Assembly: GCF_036227225.1 (NCBI RefSeq) | Contig: NZ_CP109444.1 | Location: forward strand, 2,833,501 to 2,897,500 | Source: Streptomyces sp. NBC_01478 | GTDB lineage: Bacteria; Actinomycetota; Actinomycetes; Streptomycetales; Streptomycetaceae | Direction of reading: 5' to 3' | Length of the DNA: 64,000 nt | Shown: positions 54,398 to 63,912 of the stretch, piece by piece | Layout: every line of letters starts with the position of its first letter | How positions within the stretch are numbered: the first letter of the stretch is position 1 | The notes under the pieces: generated by a model | What the model was told of the DNA's origin: nothing | The model's database searches: none | The model's input: only the letters and a program-made list of their open reading frames with translations | Program-made: the position numbers and the translations under genes

Positions 54398-55539
54398 TGA
54401 CCGATCTCGCAGCACCTCTGCGCCGGGCGGCCCCGGCCCTCCTCGGGTACGCCGCCGTCCGCACCCTGGGCCTGGTGGTGCTCGCGGTGTGGAGCGCGGC
54501 GCGCGGCAAGAGCGCCCACACCTTGCTGACCGCGCGGTGGGACGCCCTCTGGTACACCCGGGTCGCCGACCTCGGTTACGGCTACGAGGTCCGCCTCCCG
54601 AACGGCGACGTCCACTCGAACCTCGCCTTCTTCCCGCTGCTGCCCTGGCTGGAAAGGCTCATGCACGCGGTCTCCCCGCTGTCGTACGCCGACGGCGGCC
54701 TCGCGGTGAGCCTGCTCGCCTCGCTCGCGGCGGCCTGGGGGATCTTCGCGGTCGCGGACCAGGTCTACGGCCGTCGCGTGGGCGTGTGTGCCGTACTGCT
54801 GTGGGCCGTACTCCCGGTGGGGATCGTGCAGTCGATGGCGTACAGCGAGTCGCTCTTCACCGCGCTCGCCGCCTGGTCGCTGTACGCCGTGCTGACGGGC
54901 CGCTGGCTGACGGCGGGCACGCTCGCCCTGCTGGCCGGGCTGACGCGGCCCGTGGGGCTCGCCGTGGTGGCCGCGGTGTGGGTCGCCGGCATCACCTCGT
55001 TCGTGCGGGACCGCAGCACGGCGCCCGCGACCGGCGCGCGAGTCTGGCCGCGCGCCCTCGGCATGGCGCTCGCGCCCCTCGGCGCCGCCGGGTACGTCCT
55101 GTGGGTCGGCCATCGCACCGGCAAGGGCTCGCTGGGCTATCTCGACGTCCAGGCGGGCTGGCGCAACGGTTTCGACGGGGGTGCCGCCTTCGCCCGTTTC
55201 GTCGGCGACAAGTTCACGTCCTTCCCGTCGGCCCTGGCCGGGGTGGGGCTGATCGTCGGAGTCGGGCTGGTGCTCTGGCTGTACGTCGTGGGCGTCCGGC
55301 AGGGCCAGCCGCCGCCCCTCCTGGTGTACACGGGTGTCGTCACCGCGCTCGCACTGTGCGCGTCGAGCTATTTCGGCTCGAAACCGCGCCTGCTGATGCC
55401 CGCCTTCCCCCTGTTGCTCCCCCTCGCGCTCGCCCTGGCCCGCCTGCGTACGTCCAGGTCAGCGTGGGTGGTGGGCGGTGTCGCCCTGGCATCGGCCGCG
55501 TACGGGGCGTTCTGGCTGAACGGCTCCGGTCCACCATGA
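54397..55539 (+). CDS. membrane mannosyltransferase-like glycosyltransferase (PIG-V/GT-C type)
   Basis: A 380-residue multi-pass protein of the GT-C superfamily. The first luminal loop holds WDALWYTRVADLGYGYE, whose acidic residue is a likely catalytic base. About ten helices follow (SMAYSESLFTALAAWSLY). Such actinobacterial enzymes transfer sugars from polyprenyl phosphate donors. GTG 54397 is chosen because the conserved part begins here and the upstream sequence is a promoter. Confidence 0.82.
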   Translation: MTDLAAPLRRAAPALLGYAAVRTLGLVVLAVWSAARGKSAHTLLTARWDALWYTRVADLGYGYEVRLPNGDVHSNLAFFPLLPWLERLMHAVSPLSYADGGLAVSLLASLAAAWGIFAVADQVYGRRVGVCAVLLWAVLPVGIVQSMAYSESLFTALAAWSLYAVLTGRWLTAGTLALLAGLTRPVGLAVVAAVWVAGITSFVRDRSTAPATGARVWPRALGMALAPLGAAGYVLWVGHRTGKGSLGYLDVQAGWRNGFDGGAAFARFVGDKFTSFPSALAGVGLIVGVGLVLWLYVVGVRQGQPPPLLVYTGVVTALALCASSYFGSKPRLLMPAFPLLLPLALALARLRTSRSAWVVGGVALASAAYGAFWLNGSGPP

Positions 55540-55776
55540 TCCACTCGTCGCGCTCCATGAGCGCCCGGCCAATTCCACCCCAGCATTTGGTGAACTAATT
55601 CATAAGGGCCATAAAACTCGACCCGGCATGATCAAAGGAATTGAAGGACGGAGCCGTCCGGGATTGCGGAATCCTCGGAAATAAACCTGCTCCTGAGAGC
55701 TTTCCCACATCACATCGTCATCACAAAGCCGCTGTTTCGACGGGGATCCACACTCACTCGCTGTAACGTCGATTGA

Positions 55777-56814
55777 GTGCGTACCGAACGAAACCTCACC
55801 CGTCTGGACCGGGTGTTCGCGAGGCTGGACCGTGAACCTGAACGGCCGGCCAACATCGATGTGCCGAAGATGAGCCGGCACAGGGTCGTGCTGTTTGCCG
55901 CGACCCTGGCCTTCTATCTGGCGATCGTGTGGCTCGTCGTGACCACGTCCTGGCTGGTCCGGTTCGACTGGCAGGTCATGTTCTTCCGTCCGTACCAGCA
56001 ATGGGCGGGCATCCACTGGTTCGTCGACTACTACGTGGTGCTGGGCCAGCGCGGCCCCACCGCGGTGATGGTCGCGGCCTGGCTGGGCTGGCGCTCGTGG
56101 CGGCAGCACACCCTGCGCCCGCTGCTGACCCTGGGCACCCTGCTGCTGTTGCTGAACATCACGGTCGGCGCCGCCAAGCTCGGCATGGGCCGCCTCGGCC
56201 CGCACTACGCCACCGTCATCGGCTCGAACGAGATGGGCCTGGGCGGCGATATATTTCCCAGCGGCCACACCGCGAACGCGGTCGTGACCTGGGGAATCCT
56301 GGCGTATCTGGCCTCCACGCCGGCCGCCCGCCGCTGGCTGTCCGCCGCGTCCGCGGTGACCTCGCTCGGCGTCGGTCTCGCCACGGTCTACCTCGGTACG
56401 CACTGGCTGAGCGACGTCCTGCTCGGCTGGGCCGCCGGTCTGCTGGTCCTGCTCGCCCTTCCGTGGTGCGAGCCGCTGATCGCTCTCGCCGAGACCCGGA
56501 TCTTCGACTACCGCGACCGCTGGCGCGCCCGCCGCGGCCGTAGGGTGCCCGCCCCCGTGCCCGCGTCCCCGGTCACCGCGCCGGTGCTGCTCAAGCCGCG
56601 CGCCTCCTCGGGCGACGAGGTCCCGGCGGCCCGCGAGACGGTCACCACGAGCCGTTCGGCCCGGCCGCCCGTCCATCTCGCCCCGAGCCCGCACGCGACC
56701 CGCTCGGAGCGCACCCCGGTCACCCCGATCGGCAGCCGCCGCCCGCCACACCCGGACCGCGTCGCGCGCGGCACCGGCGCGCCGGCCGCCGCCCGCCCCG
56801 TAGCGGGCGGCTGA
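55777..56814 (+). CDS. PAP2-family lipid phosphatase
   Basis: A 345-residue membrane phosphatase. Six helices carry the three PAP2 motifs: KLGMGRLGP, PSGHTANAV and YLGTHWLSDVLLG. The last ~110 residues are a disordered Pro/Arg-rich tail. Likely substrates are phosphatidic acid or polyprenyl diphosphate. GTG start at 55777. A 237-nt AT-richer promoter gap precedes it. A strong terminator follows. Confidence 0.9.
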   Translation: MRTERNLTRLDRVFARLDREPERPANIDVPKMSRHRVVLFAATLAFYLAIVWLVVTTSWLVRFDWQVMFFRPYQQWAGIHWFVDYYVVLGQRGPTAVMVAAWLGWRSWRQHTLRPLLTLGTLLLLLNITVGAAKLGMGRLGPHYATVIGSNEMGLGGDIFPSGHTANAVVTWGILAYLASTPAARRWLSAASAVTSLGVGLATVYLGTHWLSDVLLGWAAGLLVLLALPWCEPLIALAETRIFDYRDRWRARRGRRVPAPVPASPVTAPVLLKPRASSGDEVPAARETVTTSRSARPPVHLAPSPHATRSERTPVTPIGSRRPPHPDRVARGTGAPAAARPVAGG

Positions 56815-56858
56815 TCCGGACCGCGGGGCCGGTACGCACAACCATCCCCGCGCATCAA

Positions 56859-56894
56859 GAAGGCCCCCGTTCCTCCAGCGGAACCGGGGCCTTC
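56859..56894. terminator. bidirectional terminator
   Basis: GAAGGCCCC-CGTTCC and GGAACC-GGGGCCTTC arms with a 6-nt loop, between the PAP2 gene and the convergent I78 gene. Confidence 0.9.
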
Positions 56895-56907
56895 GTCGTG
56901 TCCGCGC

Positions 56908-57123
56908 TCAGCCCTTCCAGGCGCGCGCCACCGTGCCGTCCGCGACCTCGAAGTTGAGCCGTCCCACGCGGAACTCCATGGTGATGATCGCCCCCGGCGG
57001 CAGCGACCGCACGCTCGACCACCCGCGCTCCCGCGCGAGCCGCTCGGCCTCCGTCGCGTCGAGGCCCACATAGCTGTTCGGACTGTCCTGGGGCTCTGCC
57101 GGTGGAGTCGGAATGGATGCCAT
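56908..57123 (-). CDS. I78-family protease inhibitor
   Basis: A 71-residue protein. Residues about 22-71 match the potato-inhibitor-like I78 family (ARERGWSSVRSLPPGAIITM, then FRVGRLNFEVADGTVARAW). These bind serine proteases. No signal peptide is seen, so it may act inside. ATG 57123 is used; a GTG 9 nt earlier is possible. Several serine proteases are in this window, but none is linked. Confidence 0.85.
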   Translation of the reverse strand: MASIPTPPAEPQDSPNSYVGLDATEAERLARERGWSSVRSLPPGAIITMEFRVGRLNFEVADGTVARAWKG

Positions 57124-57356
57124 GCCCGCCACGCTAGCCCCTCTCCCGCTTCATCCGTCCCTCTCCGGTCACACTTCTGTCACAGGATCAGGACGTGTGT
57201 TTTGCACTGCCTCCCTCACACGTATGAGCGGTTCCGTACGCCTTCCGCAGGCATTCGAACGTAATTCCCGCATGTCGGTCCGGCCCACCGAATAGCCCAA
57301 CGGAAAGTGTCGCGAGAACCGGTCCGGCGCCCCCTTTCCATTCCGATTCCATGCGC

Positions 57357-57378
57357 TGCGGCGGGAGCTGACGCCGCA
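57357..57378 (-). terminator. hairpin after WYL regulator
   Basis: TGCGGCG and CGCCGCA arms with an 8-nt loop, just downstream of the regulator stop. Confidence 0.55.
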
Positions 57379-57386
57379 TAAGAGTT

Positions 57387-58388
57387 TCACCGTTCCGGCA
57401 CAGAATCGCCGTGGTCCGCCCGGCCGTGCCGGTCCAGCACCCGGGACAGCCGGTCCCTCGCCGTCCTGATCCTCTCGGCCAGCCCGACGGGCTCCAGGAC
57501 CTCGAACTCGAAGCCCGTCATCATCACGTGGATCACCATCACGTCGAGGTTCGGGGCCCCGGTCCGCAGCAGGCAGGCGGCCGGCCCGTCCGCCTCCAGC
57601 GTCCCGGCGGACGGTGAGATCCGCTCGGCGGCCTCCTGGAGGGGCACGAGCAGCCGTACGACGGCGTGCGTGGCGTACGCGCGCGTGGAGACCCCTTTCG
57701 AGACGTACGCGGCGAGGTCCTCGGCCGGTGGCGGGCGCGGGGTGAAGCGCGGCCCGTGCGGCGGCCGGGGCGTGATGCGGTCGACGCGGAAGGTGCGCCA
57801 GTCCTCGCGGTCCAGGTCCCAGGCGACCAGATACCAGCGCCGCTCGGTGCACACCAGGCGGTGCGGTTCGACGCTGCGGCGGGTGGCGGCGCCTTCGTGG
57901 CTCTCGTACGCGAAGCGCAGCCGCTCGGCGTCCCGGCACAGGGCGGCCAGTTCGGTCAGCACGGCCGGGTCGACGGCGGACGGCAGCGTGTTGTGCAGCA
58001 TCGGCACGGTGAACGCGTTGAGGGCGCCCACCCGGCGGCGCAGCCGGCTGGGCAGGACCTGTTCCAGCTTGGTGAGGGCGCGTACGGAGGTCTCGCCGAT
58101 GCCCTCGATGCCCTGCCCGGCGGCGGTGCGCAGACCGACCGCCACGGCGACCGCCTCGTCGTCGTCCAGCAGCAGCGGCGGCAGCTCGGCGCCCGCGCCG
58201 AGCTGGTATCCGCCGCCCGTACCGGGGCTGGCGTTGACGGGGTAGCCCAGCTCGCGCAGCCGGTCCACATCCCGGCGCACGGTGCGCGGGGTGACCCCGA
58301 GCCGGTCGGCCAGGTCGGCGCCGGACCACTCGCGGTGGGCCTGGAGCAGCGAGAGCAGCCGCAGGAGTCGTGCCGAGGTCTCCAACAT
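57387..58388 (-). CDS. WYL-domain transcriptional regulator (YafY/DeoR-like)
   Basis: A 333-residue regulator. An N-terminal HTH (GADLADRLGVTPRTVRRDVD, about 22-50) precedes a WYL domain (about 145-210, containing RWYLVAWDLDREDWRTFRVD) and a WCX-like C-terminus. WYL proteins bind nucleic acids or small ligands. It lies 14 nt downstream of the SBP gene on the same strand, so it may be part of the transporter operon. ATG 58388 begins at the conserved MLETSARLLRLLSLLQ. Confidence 0.9.
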   Translation of the reverse strand: MLETSARLLRLLSLLQAHREWSGADLADRLGVTPRTVRRDVDRLRELGYPVNASPGTGGGYQLGAGAELPPLLLDDDEAVAVAVGLRTAAGQGIEGIGETSVRALTKLEQVLPSRLRRRVGALNAFTVPMLHNTLPSAVDPAVLTELAALCRDAERLRFAYESHEGAATRRSVEPHRLVCTERRWYLVAWDLDREDWRTFRVDRITPRPPHGPRFTPRPPPAEDLAAYVSKGVSTRAYATHAVVRLLVPLQEAAERISPSAGTLEADGPAACLLRTGAPNLDVMVIHVMMTGFEFEVLEPVGLAERIRTARDRLSRVLDRHGRADHGDSVPER

Positions 58389-58402
58389 GGTCGAAGTCTG
58401 TA

Positions 58403-59701
58403 TCAAGGGCGGTACGGCAGTTGGGGCACTTCGAAACAGGTGCTGTTCATGTCCCCCTGCGGGACCCAGCCCCTGCCGTCCTGCCACCGGGCGACCGACA
58501 GACAGGTCCGGCGCGTCGTCGGCGGTTCGGCGAGCCGCTCGAAGGAGACGGGAACCAGGAGGCCGTCGGCGGTGTAGTCCTCGCTCCGGTTCATGAAGCC
58601 GTCCACGCACGCGCGCGTGACGCCCGTTTTCACGCAGGCCTTCGCCGCGTCCGTGAACCACATGGCCGCCGCCCACCCCTCCAACTGCCACTGGGAATGC
58701 GTCTTCAGCCCCTTCGTCGCGTCCCGGAACTCCCGTACGGCGGGCTGCGCCACGTCGTCGAAGTCGCGGCTGGATCCGGTCGCCCACAGGGCGTTGCGGC
58801 AGCGCGGGGAGTCCTTGTAGTCCTCGGGGACGGTCGACGTCCAGTTCTGCACGTTCGTCACCTTGGCGACGACCTTCGCGCCGACCTGGTCCATCGCCGC
58901 GCACAACTGGGCGTTCCCGTGCGTGTCGAGGGCGTCGAAGACCAGGTCGGCGCCCTGCTGCTTCAGGTCCGCCGCCGCGGCACGGAAGTTGGGCAGCGCG
59001 AAGTCGACCTGCTCGGTGACGACCTTGTAGCCCTCGGCCTTCAGCCCCTGCTCGACGAGCCGGGCGTAGGCGGCGGACGCGGCCTGGTTGTACGACACGA
59101 CGGCGGCGGTACGGGCACCCTGCTCGCGCTTGAAGTACCGGTACACCTCTGTGCCGCCATACAGCTTCCCGCCCCAGCCCGGAGTGCCGGCGCGGGGCGC
59201 GAGGCTGCCGTAGACGCCGTACAGGTGCGGCCAGGTGTCGTAGGCGGCGCCGACGGGCTGGCCGCCGATGTCGGGCACGCGCGCGTGGGAGACGCGGGAG
59301 GCGCCCGCGTAGTCGAGGGCGGTGGTGGCGACCAGGGCGACCACCTTGTCCTCGTCGATGAGTTGGTGCACGCACGCGTTGTTGCCGACACCGCTGCCGC
59401 CGTCGTCGCACAGGCGCACCTCGACCGGGCGCCCGGCGATGCCCCCGCGTGCGTCGAGGCGGTCGAAGTACGCCTTCGCGCCGTCGCGGGGGCCGGTGAA
59501 GGTGTCGCCGCCGACCGGGCTGGTCGCGCTGGTGATGATGCCGACCCGGATCGGCGTTCCGCCATCGGGCGCGGGCGTACGGGTGTCGCCGTGCTCGAAG
59601 TCGCTCTCCGGGAGGCGGCTGCCGCAGGCCGTGCCCCCGAGGAGGAGCAGCAGCACCGCGACAGCGGCCTCAGCAGCCCGCCCCGGGCGACTGCGAGGCA
59701 T
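58403..59701 (-). CDS. branched-chain amino-acid-type ABC substrate-binding lipoprotein
   Basis: A 432-residue periplasmic-binding-fold lipoprotein. Signal peptide with lipobox LGGTAC, lipidated Cys26. Two Leu/Ile/Val-binding-like lobes follow (IRVGIITSATSPVGGDTFTG, TAAVVSYNQAASAAYARL). It should deliver a ligand to the LivHMGF permease on the plus strand nearby; ligand identity is open. The start overlaps the preceding lipoprotein gene by 32 nt. Confidence 0.88.
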   Translation of the reverse strand: MPRSRPGRAAEAAVAVLLLLLGGTACGSRLPESDFEHGDTRTPAPDGGTPIRVGIITSATSPVGGDTFTGPRDGAKAYFDRLDARGGIAGRPVEVRLCDDGGSGVGNNACVHQLIDEDKVVALVATTALDYAGASRVSHARVPDIGGQPVGAAYDTWPHLYGVYGSLAPRAGTPGWGGKLYGGTEVYRYFKREQGARTAAVVSYNQAASAAYARLVEQGLKAEGYKVVTEQVDFALPNFRAAAADLKQQGADLVFDALDTHGNAQLCAAMDQVGAKVVAKVTNVQNWTSTVPEDYKDSPRCRNALWATGSSRDFDDVAQPAVREFRDATKGLKTHSQWQLEGWAAAMWFTDAAKACVKTGVTRACVDGFMNRSEDYTADGLLVPVSFERLAEPPTTRRTCLSVARWQDGRGWVPQGDMNSTCFEVPQLPYRP

Positions 59702-60230
59702 CGCCGCTCAACGCCACCAGCGCGCACAGGGTGTTGACGGACACCTTCCAGGTGCCGGCCTGCTCGACGGCCGTCCCGGAGGCCTTCGGCAGGGCGGTGG
59801 CGCCGTTCAGGGTCAGGCTGTACGTCACGGTCGCCTTGTCCGGTGCGGTGAACTCGACCGTCTGGACGTCCGCCTGGACCTGCCCGCCGCGTTTGTCCCC
59901 GCTGAAAGCCTTGAGGACCGGGCCCATCTTGTCGCCGTTCTCCAGGACGGCCTGTTTGTCCGTGGTGGACGTGGCCGGGTCGAAGAACTTCTTCCAGTTG
60001 GCCTTGACCTGTGTCGTGGCGGCGGCCGGGTCGGCAGGCGCGGTCGCCGGTGCGCTCGTCGTCCGCTCGACGGACGGGGAGGGCAGCGGCTCGCTGCCGC
60101 TCCCGCCCCCGCTGTCGTCGCTGCAGGCCGCCAGGGCCGGCCCGAGCACGAGGACCAGGGCGGCGGCCGTAACTACCGTGCCCCGCCCGCGCCTTGTGTT
60201 CCTTCGCCTGAGGTCGCTCCCGAGAACCAT
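59670..60230 (-). CDS. small lipoprotein, DUF-like
   Basis: A 186-residue lipoprotein: Arg-rich start, hydrophobic core, lipobox LAACS. The rest looks like a small alpha/beta domain (about 85-170: WKKFFDPATSTTDKQAVLEN). Function unknown. ATG 60230 (MVLGSDLRRR) is chosen over a longer frame because the signal begins here. Its end overlaps the SBP gene, so the two are likely co-translated. Confidence 0.8.
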   Translation of the reverse strand: MVLGSDLRRRNTRRGRGTVVTAAALVLVLGPALAACSDDSGGGSGSEPLPSPSVERTTSAPATAPADPAAATTQVKANWKKFFDPATSTTDKQAVLENGDKMGPVLKAFSGDKRGGQVQADVQTVEFTAPDKATVTYSLTLNGATALPKASGTAVEQAGTWKVSVNTLCALVALSGDASQSPGAGC

Positions 60231-60352
60231 CTGGCTCACCGCCGGGTGTCGTTCCGGGCCGTGCTCGCCCGGTGTTTTCAGGTCAGGTGTCAGAAGGCAT
60301 AGTGCAAGCCATTGGCCGGCATGGACAGACACCCGACGTGTGGGAGCCGTAA

Positions 60353-60829
60353 ATGCGGACAGCCCGACTGCGGACCGTGCACCCCGCCCTGTGGGCAGGC
60401 TGGGCCGCGCTCGCCGCCGGCGCGGTCCTGTGCGTGATCGGCTGGTACGGCGTCTCCGGCGAGCGTTACGCGGAGCGCCAACTCCCCTACCTGGCCTCCT
60501 GCACGATCCCCGGCGCCGCGCTGATCGTCGCCGGCGCGGTCCTGCTCGCCCACGGCCGCAGCGCCCTCGCCGCAGCGCGCGTGGAGGAGCTGTACGGCCT
60601 TCTCGTGGCCGCCGGCGCCGACGACGCCGAGGAGTCGGCAGAGGCCGCCGCCACGCCCGTGGCGGTCAGCGGGGACCTGCTGATGGTGCCCGGCGGCACG
60701 CTGTGGCACCGCGCGGACTGCCCGTTGGTCGCCGGGAAGGCCGAAGCGGTGCCGGTGGACTCGAAGTTGGTGGCGAGCGGCGAGCTGGGCCCCTGCCCGA
60801 TCTGCGAGCCCGCCGAAGCCGACGACTGA
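60353..60829 (+). CDS. two-helix membrane protein with zinc-ribbon-like tail
   Basis: A 158-residue protein. Two membrane helices (about 10-35 and 50-70), then a cytoplasmic region ending in WHRADCPLV and GPCPICEP: His/Cys pairs like an Ada-type metal-binding ribbon. It is coupled to the LivHMG gene: TGATG joins its stop with the next start. It may sense or stabilise the transporter. Not recognised as a named family. Confidence 0.75.
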   Translation: MRTARLRTVHPALWAGWAALAAGAVLCVIGWYGVSGERYAERQLPYLASCTIPGAALIVAGAVLLAHGRSALAAARVEELYGLLVAAGADDAEESAEAAATPVAVSGDLLMVPGGTLWHRADCPLVAGKAEAVPVDSKLVASGELGPCPICEPAEADD

Positions 60830-63800
60830 TGTCCTCCCTGAGCTACGACCTCACCCTCGCCGGTCTCTCCGTCGGCAGCGCCGCCGCGCTCACCGGGATC
60901 GGCCTGATCGTGACGTACCGCGCGACCGGCGTCCTCAACTTCGCGCACGGCGCGATCGCGATGGTGTGCGCGTACGTGCTGCGGCAGTGCGTGGTCGGGT
61001 GGGGCTGGCCGCTGTGGCTCGGCGCGGCGGTGACGCTGCTGTTCGTCGCGCCCGGCATCGGGGTGGCGCTGGAGCGGTTCGCCTTCCGCCCGCTGTCGGT
61101 CCTGGGCGGCGATCCGGCGCGGCCCCTGGTGGCGTCCATCGGGGTGTTCGTGCTGCTGGTCGGCGGGGCGGCGCTGGTGTGGGGTCAGGGGGCACGGGAC
61201 GACGCGCCGGAGCTCGTATCGGCCGATCCCTGGGGGCAGTTGGCGGTGGTTCTGGTCCTCGCGACGGGCGTCGGGGCGGTCATCCGCTGGACGCGGTTCG
61301 GACGCGAACTGCGGGCGGTGGTGGACGACCGGCAACTCGCTCTGCTGGGCGGGGTGGACGCGGACCGGGTGGCAGCGGCCGGCTGGGCGTTCGGGTCGTT
61401 CACGGCGGGCCTGACGGGCGTACTGCTCGCCCCGTATGTGCGCCTGGACCCGTACGGCCTGCCGCTGCTCGTCATGGAGGTGGTGGCGGTCGCGGTGGCC
61501 GCGCGGATGCGGAGTCTGCCGGTCGCGGTGGTGGTGGCGCTGGGCATCGGGGTCGGGCAGAGCCAGTTGACGCGGTTTCATCTGCCGGGCTGGGGTGGGC
61601 AGTTGACGCAGGCGGTGGGCGCCAACCTGTTCGTGGTCGCCCTGTTGATCGCGGCGCTGGTGCTGCCCGGACTCGGCTCCCGTGACGCCCTCCCCCGTAC
61701 GGCGACGGCCCGCGTCCCGACACCTCCCGGCGCCTGGATCGTGGCCGCGGTGCTGTTCCTGCTTCCCCTCGGCTTCGCGGGTTCGGACCTGCACACCTCG
61801 GTCCAAGTACCGGCGCTGGGCGTGGTGTTGCTGTCCCTGGTGGTGGTCACCGGGCGCGGCGGGCAGCTCTCGCTGGGGCAGGCGGCCTACGCGGGCCTGG
61901 GCGCGCTGTTCACGGCGCTGCTGGCGGCGGGCCGCTTCCCGGGACTGCCCCGCCTCCCGGAACTGGCCGCGCTCGCGACGGCGGTCCTCCTGGTCGCTCC
62001 CCTGGGCCTGCTGACGGGGTGGCCGGCGATCGGCCGCCACGGCCTGTCCCTGGCCCTCGCGACCTTCGCGGTCGGCGTCGGCGTCAGCCGCTTCGTCTTC
62101 GCCCAGCCGTACGCCACGTCGGGCCTCTCCCTGGACCGCCCGTCCGGCTTCGAGGGGGACCGCGCCTACTACGTCCTCGAACTCGCCCTCCTGACATGCG
62201 CGTTGCTGACCACCCACACCCTGCGCCGGGGCCGCACGGGCCGCGCCCTCGCGGCGATGCGGGACCACGAGGCGGGCGCGTCGGCGGCGGGCGTCCAGGT
62301 CCCGTCCCTGAAACTCCTGGCCTTCGTCACGGGCGCCGCCCTGGCCGCCCTCGGCGGCGGCATGCTCGGCATGGGCCTGCGCGCCTTCGACCCCTCGGCC
62401 TACGACCCCGTCCGCGGCCTCCTCTGGTTCGCCGCGGTGATCGTCCTGGGCGCCGACAGCCCCCTGGGCGCCCTGACGGCCGCGGCCCTGCTGGTCGGGC
62501 TGGACGCGGGGGCGCGCGGCGGGGTGGCGGCGGCACTGATCGGCGTGCTGGCGGTCTGCGTGGGCCGGTTCCCCGGAGGACCGTACGAGGCGCTGCGCGG
62601 AGCGGCGGAACGACGGAGGGCGCGGCTCACGCCGTTGGGGGCGGGGGTGCGGCGGAGGTTGCGGATGGCGGGCGTGCGGACTGCCTCAACGGCGTCCGCG
62701 CACACGGATGTTGCACACCGGGCACGGCTCGGCACGGGGCGGGAATCCGGCGCGCGAGACCGGCGAGGGCTCACCGCCGGGCCCGGGCAACGGGGCGATA
62801 CGGGCACAACAGCGGCCACCCGCACAGGCGTTGCACACCCAGCCAATCCTGACTCCAGCCCGAAGCACACCGCCGGGTCCAGGCAGCGAGGCGAGGCTGA
62901 CACAACCGCAGCCGGCCGCACAGGCGTTGCGCATCCAGCGAGGCCCGGCATCGGCGGCCGAGAGCGCACCCCCGCCCCTGGGCAGCCGGGCAAGCCGGAG
63001 CCAACGGAGGCTACCCACGAGGGCGTTGCACGTCCGACCGCGCCCGGCGTCGGGCGGCAGGGCGGCGCGGTGGAGACTTCACGCGCGGGCGCCGCGCCCA
63101 CCCCGCCGGCCACACCCGAGCCCACGCGCCCGCCCAAGGAGACGGCTCTTCCCGAGCCCGCGTCACAGACCACAGCCCGTCTCCGCGCAGCCCCGGCACC
63201 GAGACCGCCCGTCCCACCCGTCCTCACCGCCCATGCCCTGTACGCCGGTTACGGCGGCTTCGCCGTGCTCGACGGGGTCGATCTCGTCGTGCGGGGCGGG
63301 CAGGTCGCCGCTGTCGTCGGGCCCAACGGGGCCGGGAAAAGTACCCTGTTCCACTGTCTGGCCGGGACCGTGCGTCCCGCGCGAGGGCGGGTCCGGCTGG
63401 ACGGGCGGGACATCACCCGGCTGCCCGCGCATGCGCGTACCCGGCTCGGGGTCGCCCGGACCTTTCAACAGCTCGCCGTCTTCCCCTCGTTGACCGTCGC
63501 CGAGAACGTGCGGGTGGGGGCCGAGCAAGGGCGCCTCGCCGAACCCGCGGCCGTGGAGCGGGCGTTGCGGTTGTTCGGGCTCGACGGGGACGTACGGTCG
63601 CTGCCCGCCGCCGGGCTGCCCACGGGAACACTGCGCCGGGTCGAGCTGGCGCGGGCGTTCGCCGGAAGTCCGCGTGTGCTGCTGCTCGACGAGCCCGCCG
63701 CCGGCCTCGACACCGCCGAAGTGGCCGCGCTGACCCTGGTGTTGAGGGCGCTCGCCGCCGAGGGCACCGCCCTGCTCGTCGTGGAGCACGACCTCGATCT

Positions 63801-63912
63801 GGTCGCCGGCCTCGCCGACGTGGTCCATGTGATGGCGGCGGGCCGCGTCGTCGCCGCCGGACCGCCGGACCGCGTCCTCGACGCGCCCGGCACCTGGGAG
63901 ACCCGCGTATGA
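60829..63912 (+). CDS. LivH-LivM-LivG fusion ABC transporter
   Basis: A 1027-residue fusion. LivH-like permease (about 1-287), LivM-like permease (about 297-585), a Gly/Pro/Thr/Arg-rich linker (about 590-790) and a LivG-like ATPase (about 795-1027) with Walker A GPNGAGKST, signature LPTGTLRRVELARAF and Walker B VLLLDEPAAGLDT. Normally these are three proteins. The linker contains four ~33-residue repeats each with GVAHPA-like cores. The stop overlaps the livF start by ATGA. Confidence 0.88.
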   Translation: MSSLSYDLTLAGLSVGSAAALTGIGLIVTYRATGVLNFAHGAIAMVCAYVLRQCVVGWGWPLWLGAAVTLLFVAPGIGVALERFAFRPLSVLGGDPARPLVASIGVFVLLVGGAALVWGQGARDDAPELVSADPWGQLAVVLVLATGVGAVIRWTRFGRELRAVVDDRQLALLGGVDADRVAAAGWAFGSFTAGLTGVLLAPYVRLDPYGLPLLVMEVVAVAVAARMRSLPVAVVVALGIGVGQSQLTRFHLPGWGGQLTQAVGANLFVVALLIAALVLPGLGSRDALPRTATARVPTPPGAWIVAAVLFLLPLGFAGSDLHTSVQVPALGVVLLSLVVVTGRGGQLSLGQAAYAGLGALFTALLAAGRFPGLPRLPELAALATAVLLVAPLGLLTGWPAIGRHGLSLALATFAVGVGVSRFVFAQPYATSGLSLDRPSGFEGDRAYYVLELALLTCALLTTHTLRRGRTGRALAAMRDHEAGASAAGVQVPSLKLLAFVTGAALAALGGGMLGMGLRAFDPSAYDPVRGLLWFAAVIVLGADSPLGALTAAALLVGLDAGARGGVAAALIGVLAVCVGRFPGGPYEALRGAAERRRARLTPLGAGVRRRLRMAGVRTASTASAHTDVAHRARLGTGRESGARDRRGLTAGPGQRGDTGTTAATRTGVAHPANPDSSPKHTAGSRQRGEADTTAAGRTGVAHPARPGIGGRERTPAPGQPGKPEPTEATHEGVARPTAPGVGRQGGAVETSRAGAAPTPPATPEPTRPPKETALPEPASQTTARLRAAPAPRPPVPPVLTAHALYAGYGGFAVLDGVDLVVRGGQVAAVVGPNGAGKSTLFHCLAGTVRPARGRVRLDGRDITRLPAHARTRLGVARTFQQLAVFPSLTVAENVRVGAEQGRLAEPAAVERALRLFGLDGDVRSLPAAGLPTGTLRRVELARAFAGSPRVLLLDEPAAGLDTAEVAALTLVLRALAAEGTALLVVEHDLDLVAGLADVVHVMAAGRVVAAGPPDRVLDAPGTWETRV
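62680..63060 (+). repeat. four imperfect repeats in the transporter linker
   Basis: Cores at about 62710, 62830, 62926 and 63025 encode (T/G)(D/G)VAH(R/P)-A-type motifs, spaced 120, 96 and 99 nt apart, all multiples of three. Confidence 0.75.
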
